Part shown: in pieces, positions 14,445 to 20,453 of the stretch | How positions within the stretch are numbered: position 1 is the first letter of the stretch | Layout: every line of letters starts with the position of its first letter | NCBI GenBank assembly: GCA_040877415.1 | Contig: JBBDNV010000109.1 | Coordinates: 1 to 20,453 of the forward strand | DNA length: 20,453 bases | Reading direction: 5' to 3' | Source of the DNA: JBBDNV01 sp040877415 | GTDB lineage: Bacteria > Planctomycetota > Planctomycetia > Pirellulales > PALSA-1355 | Made by a program: the position numbers and the translations under genes | The notes under the pieces: generated by a model | What the model was told of the DNA's origin: nothing | What the model saw: only the letters and a program-made list of their open reading frames with translations | Database searches by the model: none

Positions 14445-14449
14445 AGGAG
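14445..14449 (+). promoter_or_regulatory. Shine-Dalgarno sequence deciding the MFS start
   Basis: AGGAG is 6 nt before the TTG at 14456 and agrees with the TATAAT box in placing the start here, not at any upstream ATG. Confidence 0.65.
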
Positions 14450-14455
14450 TCCCGT

Positions 14456-15817
14456 TTGCACCCCGTGGTAGAAGAATCGTGCCATCCGGCAACGATCCGG
14501 CTGGCGCCAGCTACTCGCCGTGCGCCGCCCCCGCGCGAGCCGGGCGCTCTGCGCGCCGACTTGCGCTTGATTCTGGGCGAGGGGGCGGCTCACTCGGTGA
14601 TGGTGGGCGTGGGCGAAAGCTATCTGCCCGCGTTCGTGCTGGCCATGGGAATGGGGCAGGTCGCCGCGGGCCTCGTGACCACGATTCCGCTGTTGGCCGG
14701 GGCCGTCTTGCAGTTGATCTCGCCGGCCGCGGTGCGCTTTCTCGGCTCGCATCGTCGCTGGGTCGTCATCTGCGCGGCTATTCAGGCCACGAGCTTCGTG
14801 CCGCTGGCCATCGCGGCGCTTGTGGGCCATTTGCCGATCGTCGTCATGTTTGCGCTGGCGGCCGTCTATTGGGGAGCCGGACTGGGCACCAGCCCCGCCT
14901 GGAGCACCTGGGTCGCCACGCTCGTGCCCGGGCGGATGCGCGCGTCGTACTTTTCGCGCCGCACGCGCTTCAATCAAATCGCCACGCTGACGGGATTCGT
15001 CATCGGCGGGTTCGGCCTCCAATGGGGCGCTTCGGCGGATCGCCGGCTGTTCGTCTTTGCGCTGTTGTTCCTGTTGGCGTCGATCTGCCGCGTCGTGTCG
15101 ACGACGCTCTTGGCCTGCCAGAGCGAGCCGCCCGGGGCGCCCCACGGCCATCGCCATGTCTCCTTGTGGGAATTCCTGGGCCGCTTTCGCGCTAGTGGCG
15201 ACGGCCGGTTGCTGGTTTACCTCTTGAGCGTGCAAGCCGCGGCGCAAATCGCCGGACCCTACTTCACGCCCTACATGCTGCGCTCGCTCGACTTTTCGTA
15301 CGTGACGTACGTGACGCTGATCGCCGTCTCATTTGCCGCCAAGGCCGTGACGCTGCCCGCGCTGGGCACGCTGGCTCTTCGCTTCGGCACGCGCAAACTT
15401 CTGTGGCTGGGCGGCGTCGGCATCGTGCCGATTTCCGCGCTGTGGCTGGTTTCCAGCTCGCTGCCGTTTCTGATCGTGCTGCAGGCCGCCGCGGGCGTCA
15501 CCTGGGCAGCCTACGAATTGGCCATGTTCCTCTTGTTCCTCGAAACCATCCCCCTGGACGAACGCACCAGCATGCTCACCAACTTCAACTTCGCCCATTC
15601 CCTGGCGACCGTCGCCGGTTCGCTCCTGGGAGGCGCGCTGCTATTGGGTCTCGGCAAGCAGGCCGAGACGTATTTGCTGATCTTTGGGCTGTCGTCGGCG
15701 GCGCGGGCGTTGACGCTTTTGGTCCTGTGGCGCGTTCCCGGCGATTCACGGGCCGAATTGCTGGCCGCGGCGGCGGCCAACATCACGCTGCGACCGGTTT
15801 CCAGTCGCGCGGCGTAA
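14456..15817 (+). CDS. MFS-family membrane transporter
   Basis: The product (453 residues from the TTG start) is an integral membrane protein with about 10-12 hydrophobic helices spread over its whole length, for example ESYLPAFVLAMGMGQVAAGL, WVVICAAIQATSFVPLAIAAL, FLIVLQAAAGVTWAAYELAM and SLATVAGSLLGGALLLGLG. The loop RMRASYFSRRTRFNQIATL between helices is of the type seen in major facilitator proteins. The substrate is unknown. TTG 14456 is preceded by AGGAG at 6 nt and by TATAAT at 14378; the longer frame from 14327 starts before the promoter and adds Arg-rich non-membrane sequence. The stop is 2 bp from the stop of the convergent Hpt gene. Confidence 0.85.
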   Translation: MHPVVEESCHPATIRLAPATRRAPPPREPGALRADLRLILGEGAAHSVMVGVGESYLPAFVLAMGMGQVAAGLVTTIPLLAGAVLQLISPAAVRFLGSHRRWVVICAAIQATSFVPLAIAALVGHLPIVVMFALAAVYWGAGLGTSPAWSTWVATLVPGRMRASYFSRRTRFNQIATLTGFVIGGFGLQWGASADRRLFVFALLFLLASICRVVSTTLLACQSEPPGAPHGHRHVSLWEFLGRFRASGDGRLLVYLLSVQAAAQIAGPYFTPYMLRSLDFSYVTYVTLIAVSFAAKAVTLPALGTLALRFGTRKLLWLGGVGIVPISALWLVSSSLPFLIVLQAAAGVTWAAYELAMFLLFLETIPLDERTSMLTNFNFAHSLATVAGSLLGGALLLGLGKQAETYLLIFGLSSAARALTLLVLWRVPGDSRAELLAAAAANITLRPVSSRAA

Positions 15818-15819
15818 GA

Positions 15820-16230
15820 CTACGTCGCGATGTGGTTCGAGGGCTCGTCCAGCAATTGCGCGAGCAGCGCACCGGCGGCCTCGACGCAGCGCTCGATTTC
15901 TTCGCGCGTGCGCGCCAGCGCCAAGCCGGCCTCTTCCAGGTCGCCCCGCTCGGCGCTGCGTTCCAAATCGTCGGCCCGGACGCGAAGCGCGTCGGCCGCC
16001 AGGTCGGCCGCCACGCGCTTGAGCGTATGGGCCTCGCGCGCCAGCTCCCGCGCGTTGCCCGCCCCGAGCGCCCGCTCAAGCGCGGACACCTGATCGACAC
16101 TCCGCGCAGCGAACTTGTGCAGCATCATGCCGCACGACGCCCCGTCGTCGAGCGAGCGCCGGGCGATGGTCTCCAGGCAATTGATGGGTGAAGATTCGCC
16201 GCCGTCAGGATTTTGCTCGGTAGCGTTCAT
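15820..16230 (-). CDS. Orphan Hpt (histidine phosphotransfer) domain protein
   Basis: This 136-residue, all-helical protein has the Hpt signature EAHTLKRVAADLAADALR, with His68 as the predicted phosphorylated residue. It lies on a helix followed by LERSAERGDLEEAGLALARTREEIERCVEAA, as in stand-alone phosphotransfer proteins that shuttle phosphate between a hybrid sensor kinase and a response regulator. The Gly after HxLK of the usual pattern (HxLKG) is Arg here, so the site is slightly degenerate. No kinase or response regulator lies in the window. ATG 16230 gives the family-sized protein; the frame continues to 16476 but that part is Arg/Pro-rich and unlike Hpt proteins. The stop lies 2 bp from the MFS stop. 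Confidence 0.82.
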   Translation of the reverse strand: MNATEQNPDGGESSPINCLETIARRSLDDGASCGMMLHKFAARSVDQVSALERALGAGNARELAREAHTLKRVAADLAADALRVRADDLERSAERGDLEEAGLALARTREEIERCVEAAGALLAQLLDEPSNHIAT

Positions 16231-16535
16231 TCGCCTGATTTCTCGCTGGGTTCGTGGGCCGAAAATCTGTCCCCGGCAGCAACGTGCCGGCGGATCGTCC
16301 GGTTCTTGAAATCTACCTTGCCCTCGCGGTGCGATTTTGCCGGCCGCAACAATCGGGCCGCCGGTAGGGCGTGCCCGTGCGTTGAATTTGCGCATAGTAT
16401 CGGTAACTCGGCCCGAGCCCCACTCGCGCTCGTCGGCCGTGCGATCGCTTTCACCCGCCACACCCGGGCGATACACTTGATCCGTACCTCCAATCCCGAC
16501 TTGTTCATGCTCACTGTGTCACGCTTCGCGATCTC
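16231..16535. other. 305-bp divergent intergenic region
   Basis: No convincing gene or RNA is seen. It holds a 6-bp inverted repeat (CCGGCA at 16273-16278, TGCCGG at 16285-16290) and a weak -10-like TAGTAT at 16395-16400 without a good -35. It must contain promoters for the Hpt gene (minus) and the alpha/beta hydrolase (plus), but I cannot place them with confidence. It contains Arg-rich open frame on the minus strand that I read as non-coding. Confidence 0.5.
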
Positions 16536-17282
16536 ATGGCGACGACTGGAACCTGGTCCGAAATCGAGCTGGCGGGCCACGCTTGCGAAATCTACGAGCC
16601 GCCGCAGGTGAGCCCGCACGGATACGTGGTCATCTATCTGCACGGCGTGCACGTAAATCGCCTGCGGGATCATGCGGCGTTCGTGCGCCAGTTCGACCGG
16701 CACGGATTGCGGGTCGTCTGCCCGCGGACGGCGCGCAGTTGGTGGACCGACAAGATCTGCGAGGAATTCGACCCGCGGATCACGGCCCAACGGTACGTCG
16801 TCGATGAAGTGCTGGGCTGGATCGGACGCCAGTGGGAGGTCGAACCGCCGCGGATCGCGCTATTGGGCACGAGCATGGGAGGGCAGGGGGCGCTGCGGAT
16901 CGCCTTTAAGCATCCGCAAAAATTCCCGCTGGCGGCCGCCATTTCGCCGGCCATCGATTATCACCTGCGGATGGACGAAGGGGACGATACGCTGCCGTTG
17001 ATGTACCCCGACAAGGAAGCGGCCCGCCAGGACACCGCCACGTTGCACGTGCACCCGTTGAACTGGCCGCGCAACATCTGGTTCTCGTGCGATCCGGCCG
17101 ACGCGCGCTGGCACGAAAGCGCCGAGCGGCTGCGGATGAAGCTCGCGGCGCTGGGCATCCCGCACGAGTGCGATCTCGAGACCAGCGGCGGCGGCCACGG
17201 TTTCGAATACTACAACCGCATGGCCGAAAAAGCAGCCGGCTTCATCGCCGCGCGCCTGGAGTCGGAAAGGCTGCGCGTATGA
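16536..17282 (+). CDS. Alpha/beta hydrolase (esterase-type)
   Basis: The 248-residue protein has the alpha/beta hydrolase layout: a strand ending in VVIYLHGVH (31-39, oxyanion-hole HG), the nucleophile elbow GTSMGGQG (111-118, Ser113), an acidic residue in WFSCDPADARWHES (D186 or D189) and His221 in GGGHGFEYY. This suits carboxylesterase or dienelactone-hydrolase-like/acyl-transferring enzymes acting on small esters; the substrate is unknown. No signal peptide is seen, so it is cytoplasmic. The ATG at 16536 gives the typical N-terminus; an upstream Shine-Dalgarno is not clear. It ends 18 bp from the stop of the convergent protease gene. Confidence 0.9.
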   Translation: MATTGTWSEIELAGHACEIYEPPQVSPHGYVVIYLHGVHVNRLRDHAAFVRQFDRHGLRVVCPRTARSWWTDKICEEFDPRITAQRYVVDEVLGWIGRQWEVEPPRIALLGTSMGGQGALRIAFKHPQKFPLAAAISPAIDYHLRMDEGDDTLPLMYPDKEAARQDTATLHVHPLNWPRNIWFSCDPADARWHESAERLRMKLAALGIPHECDLETSGGGHGFEYYNRMAEKAAGFIAARLESERLRV

Positions 17283-17299
17283 CGCGAAGAAGCCCGCGA

Positions 17300-20287
17300 T
17301 TACCGCCGCGCGAAACGATGCCGTCCGCCGGCCAGCAATCCCACAAGCGGCTCGTCGACGTGGCTGAGCCAGTCGTCCGACGATGCGCTGGCCAGCAGTT
17401 GGCGCCGCCAGTGCTCGGCCGCCAGCGCGAAAGCCATGCCCGGATCGAGCTCGCGAGGCTGCGTGGCCGCGCCGAGGGGTTCCTCGCCGCCCTCCTCAGC
17501 TTCGGCAAGCGCGGAGGGCCCCGCCTCGGGGGCGGCCGGCGGGCTCGAAATGTTGATACGCGTTATGAACCCGCCATTGCTGCGGGCGATGATCTGGTCG
17601 GACGCGTTCACCACTCCATTGCGATCGAAGTCGTACTGGTTCGCGATCGTCGCTCCCAAGCCGGGATTGTTGCGGACCGCGATTTCATCGGCGGCGTTGG
17701 TCAAGAGCGAAGTCGGCGAATTGTCGTTGGCGGTATCGCCGATGCGGCTGCCGAAGAAAAAGACGTCGGAAGCGGCCAGGCCCGTGTTCGTGTTGAAGCC
17801 GCCGGCCGCGTCGTTGCCCTCGACAATCACCGCGAGCCAGGTGTTGGCAATCACGCGTTCGGCCCAGACGATCTCCACGCGATCCGAGCCGCCCACTCCG
17901 GCGCCGGCCCGCACGACAACTGCCAGCGGATCAAGGGCGGCCGTCCACGTGCCGGGAGTGTCGTTGTTGCCCAAGCGGAACGTGAAATCGTCGGCCGCGA
18001 TTGTCCCGCTCGCATTGGCGACGTCGACCATGATCCCATTGATGCCGCGCGAGTAGCTGGAAACGCTGGCGGCGGTGGCGATGCCGGCGCCCGGCAGATA
18101 GGCGACTTTGTCGGTGGCCATCGCCGCGTCGTCGGCGGCACCCGTGGCACCGTCATTTCCGTCAAAGGTCGACTGGTTGTAGAACAGGAATCGGCCCACC
18201 ACGCTCGCGGCGCCGGTTGGCGGTTGCTGGTTGCCGAAATCCCGTCCGGTGGCGCCCTGGCCGGCCGCGAGATTGACCGTGTAAAACCCGCTCGTGGGTG
18301 CGGTCTGCGTGAACGGAGATTTGATCACTTCGCGAATCTGGTAAGCGCCCTCCGGCAATCCGCCGAGCCGATACGTGCCGTCTGCCTCGGAGAGCGCGCT
18401 CAGATCGCCGGTCGTGATTTCGAGCGACCAGGAGCTCAGCGAGCCGCCTTCAAACAAGACCGTATCCTGGACGCGAAGCTGCCAGGTGCCGTTGGGATTC
18501 GTGTCGAACAGAGCCGCCAGTGAACCCGCGGGCCGAAAGCTGCCGCTAAAGGGGGCCGAGCCTGAGGCGATTTGATTTGCGGCCGAATCGTCAAACGTCG
18601 TGTCGGCGAAGTTGTCGCCGTCGCCGCCGACGTGGCTAGCCAGGACGTACGCGCTATTGTCCGGCGCGATCAACGTGATCACCAGGTCGCCCGCGCGCGT
18701 GTGGCTGATGTTGAGCGTGACGTTGACGTCGATGATGTGGCCGGCGAGCCCCGACACGGCGCTGGCGGACGTGACCGTGCTGCCGCCGACCGTGGAAATG
18801 GACTTCGGCACGTCACCGGAGCCGAAGTCATCGATCGCGATCGGATCGAAGGCGCCATTCTCGTTCAGGTCGGCATAGACGGTCCAGCCGCCCAGCGCCG
18901 GCTCGCCGTCGAGCGTGCCGTTGCCGTTGACGTCCTCGAACACGGTGCCGGTCACGGAACCCTCTCCCACGAGGCTGGCCGCCACGAGATGCGCCTTCGG
19001 CGTGCCGCGTCCGGTGACCAGGTCGTAACCCGGGCCGGCCGACTGCGGGGTCGAGCCGCCGCTGGCGCCCGTGGTGATGTCGTTGAAGTTCGTGGCCGGC
19101 ATCGCGTACAGCGTGCTCATCAGGCCCGGCATATCGAGCACGGGCAGCCCGGCCAGCGTGCGCCCCTGATCGGCGATGGCAACCAAGGCTCCCCAGGACG
19201 GCGTGGCAAAGCTCGTCCCGGCGACTTTGGTCCAGGGCGTTGAGGCTGAATTGTTGAACGTCTCGTAAACCGGCACGCCGGTCGACGGATTGGCGTCAAA
19301 GGCCACGTCGGGCATCGCGCGCTGGGTGCTTGTTTGCGTGACGACCCCGTTTTGCCAGCTCGGCTGCGCTTCGTATTGGCTGACCCCGCCGCCGCTGCCG
19401 CTCCAGGCCGATTCGCTGGCGATGTTATTCGAGCCATTGAGCGACAACGACGTTCCGCCGACAGCCACGACGTTGGGCGAATAGGCCGGATAGCCGCCGG
19501 GTCCGCCGTCGTTGCCGGCCGCCGCAAAGAAGGTCACGCCCGCGTGATTCTCCGGCGTCGCGAAATGAAAGTCGTAATTCGTCTCGTTCGCAAACTCGCC
19601 GGCCGTTCCCCAGCTCATCGAAACCACCGACACGCCGGGCTGATTGCGCGCGTAATCGACCGCCGTCATCAGGTTGGTGAACGTGGCGCTATTGGCCTCC
19701 ACCAGCAGGATGTCGGCACCCGGCGCAAACGCGTGAGCCCATTGCACGTCGAGCGCCGTTTCCAGCGCCCAGCCGGAATTGGTGCCCGGATAATTGGTGC
19801 CGCCGTTCTGGTCCACCTGCACGAAGCTGGCGGGCGCCGGCAGGCCAAAATAAGCGTCAAACGCCGCCAGGTCGGCCGCCGCGGTCGGCGCGTGATAGGC
19901 GTTGACGATCGCGATCGTTTGTCCCGTGCCGTCGCCCTCGAGCGTGCCGCCGTCGAAAAAGATCTGATCGAAACCGTACGCGTGCCGCAACTGCGCGGGC
20001 GTGAAACCGCCGGGCGAGGCACTGCCGGCCAGCGGACCGGCTTCTTCGCTCATCGTCGCGCTGACGACGAACGGCTCGGCGACCGGATCGGCGTCGAGCG
20101 CAGTCGACACCAGCGCCCCCCAAGCGTCGCCTGACTCGAGCGGCTCGAGGAGCCATTCGCCGGCAAGCAGCCAGCGCGGCTCGAGTGCCTCGCACACCAA
20201 AGCGATCGGCCGCGAGCGTCCCGCCTGACCACCGCGCGCGGGCCTCTGCGGCGTCGTCCGGCCCTGGGAATCACGCGCCAAGTGCAT
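17300..20287 (-). CDS. Secreted sedolisin-type (S53) protease with SdrD_B, P-domain and dockerin-like modules
   Basis: This 995-residue exported protein has, in order: a planctomycete N-terminal box (LEPRWLLA, 36-43); a serine-carboxyl peptidase domain (about 92-437) with the sedolisin pair E176/D180 (ALETALD) and Ser359 in GTSFATPSW; the start of an SdrD_B repeat (GTVFEDVNGNGTLDGEPALGG, about 447-482); a proprotein-convertase P domain (about 494-626, TLNISHTRAGDLVITLIAPD ... GTWQLRVQD); the rest of SdrD_B (about 635-690, DGTYRLGGLPEGAYQIREV); a planctomycete-type domain (about 695-900); and dockerin-like EF hands (YDFDRNGVVNASDQIIAR). It probably cleaves proteins at or outside the cell surface. 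I used ATG 20287 (MHLARD) because TTG 20323 adds only 12 residues. The position of the oxyanion Asp of sedolisins is Asn259 (AAAGND), and no pro-kumamolisin domain precedes the catalytic domain. Confidence 0.9.
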   Translation of the reverse strand: MHLARDSQGRTTPQRPARGGQAGRSRPIALVCEALEPRWLLAGEWLLEPLESGDAWGALVSTALDADPVAEPFVVSATMSEEAGPLAGSASPGGFTPAQLRHAYGFDQIFFDGGTLEGDGTGQTIAIVNAYHAPTAAADLAAFDAYFGLPAPASFVQVDQNGGTNYPGTNSGWALETALDVQWAHAFAPGADILLVEANSATFTNLMTAVDYARNQPGVSVVSMSWGTAGEFANETNYDFHFATPENHAGVTFFAAAGNDGGPGGYPAYSPNVVAVGGTSLSLNGSNNIASESAWSGSGGGVSQYEAQPSWQNGVVTQTSTQRAMPDVAFDANPSTGVPVYETFNNSASTPWTKVAGTSFATPSWGALVAIADQGRTLAGLPVLDMPGLMSTLYAMPATNFNDITTGASGGSTPQSAGPGYDLVTGRGTPKAHLVAASLVGEGSVTGTVFEDVNGNGTLDGEPALGGWTVYADLNENGAFDPIAIDDFGSGDVPKSISTVGGSTVTSASAVSGLAGHIIDVNVTLNISHTRAGDLVITLIAPDNSAYVLASHVGGDGDNFADTTFDDSAANQIASGSAPFSGSFRPAGSLAALFDTNPNGTWQLRVQDTVLFEGGSLSSWSLEITTGDLSALSEADGTYRLGGLPEGAYQIREVIKSPFTQTAPTSGFYTVNLAAGQGATGRDFGNQQPPTGAASVVGRFLFYNQSTFDGNDGATGAADDAAMATDKVAYLPGAGIATAASVSSYSRGINGIMVDVANASGTIAADDFTFRLGNNDTPGTWTAALDPLAVVVRAGAGVGGSDRVEIVWAERVIANTWLAVIVEGNDAAGGFNTNTGLAASDVFFFGSRIGDTANDNSPTSLLTNAADEIAVRNNPGLGATIANQYDFDRNGVVNASDQIIARSNGGFITRINISSPPAAPEAGPSALAEAEEGGEEPLGAATQPRELDPGMAFALAAEHWRRQLLASASSDDWLSHVDEPLVGLLAGGRHRFARR

Positions 20288-20453
20288 AGGGGGTCCCGTC
20301 TCCGCAAACGCGGTGGAGAACAAGCGTCTGTTCCGTGGAAAGGAGCCGCCGGAAGCGAACGTCCGGCAGGCTAAACCTTTAGGATAATTGGCCGCACACG
20401 GGCGGCAAGGGGTGCATCGGTTTTCTCGTGACGTGTGGACGGCCGGTTGGTAA
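20288..20453. other. Upstream region of the protease gene, to window end
   Basis: This 166-bp stretch should hold the promoter of the minus-strand protease gene. I see only a weak inverted pair (CTAAA at 20371-20375, TTTAG at 20378-20382) and, on the minus strand, a -10-like TATCCT near 20382-20387; neither is strong. No gene is apparent. Confidence 0.4.

Noticed and set aside
14327..14455. N-terminal extension of the MFS transporter
   Set aside because: It begins upstream of the TATAAT box and lacks a ribosome binding site, while TTG 14456 has AGGAG at 6 nt.
13248..14471. 407-residue plus-strand open frame opposite the UPF0261 gene
   Set aside because: The UPF0261 gene shows conserved family sequence; this frame is its shadow.
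16231..16476. N-terminal extension of the Hpt protein
   Set aside because: The sequence upstream of ATG 16230 is Arg/Pro-rich and unlike Hpt proteins.
17087..18523. 478-residue plus-strand open frame opposite the protease C-terminus
   Set aside because: It overlaps both the alpha/beta hydrolase and the protease in other frames and shows Arg-rich, motif-free sequence.

Overview
The window is GC-rich bacterial DNA that most likely comes from a planctomycete (Pirellulales-like). The strongest evidence is the large secreted protease at the right end. It carries the planctomycetal N-terminal box (LEPRWLLA), SdrD_B-type repeats, and a C-terminal segment with a dockerin-like calcium motif (YDFDRNGVVNASDQIIAR) that is common in planctomycete extracellular proteins. 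A ligA of planctomycete type (ANTRNCSAG), many uncharacterised secreted or Cys-rich proteins, and sparse use of Shine-Dalgarno sequences fit the same picture. I see no rRNA, tRNA, insertion sequence, phage gene or CRISPR array.

Layout. Positions 2-3729 (+): the 3' part of ligA, a SAM methyltransferase with an extra C-terminal module, and two Cys-rich exported proteins, the second built from 13 Cys-Cys dyads, mostly 7 residues apart. Positions 3814-9107 (-): a six-gene run, in order of transcription an ACAD10/11-like acyl-CoA dehydrogenase, an SDR, a histidine-phosphatase-fold protein, an APH-family kinase, a hotdog thioesterase and a second SDR. A second acyl-CoA dehydrogenase (9270-10451, +) is divergent from it. 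Between the two dehydrogenases lies a near-consensus promoter whose spacer and -10 box are covered by a perfect 8-6-8 inverted repeat, which looks like a repressor operator. Positions 10530-14192 (-): an SRPBCC/CoxG-like protein, a large exported protein of unknown function and a UPF0261/Tm-1-like protein. Positions 14456-15817 (+): an MFS transporter behind a perfect TATAAT box. Then an orphan Hpt protein (-), an alpha/beta hydrolase (+), and the sedolisin-type multidomain protease (17300-20287, -).

How the genes work together. The central block reads as an acyl-CoA catabolic unit. A separate APH kinase beside an ACAD10/11-type dehydrogenase and SDRs is the gene content known from bacterial levulinate/4-hydroxyacid catabolism (LvaA, LvaC and LvaD roles), and it mirrors the fused kinase-dehydrogenase of animal ACAD10/ACAD11. 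I infer that 4-hydroxyacyl-CoA (or a similar hydroxylated acyl-CoA) is phosphorylated, dephosphorylated by elimination on the dehydrogenase, and passed to beta-oxidation. The two Cys-rich proteins look like a metal- or thiol-handling pair outside the cytoplasm; this is inference only.
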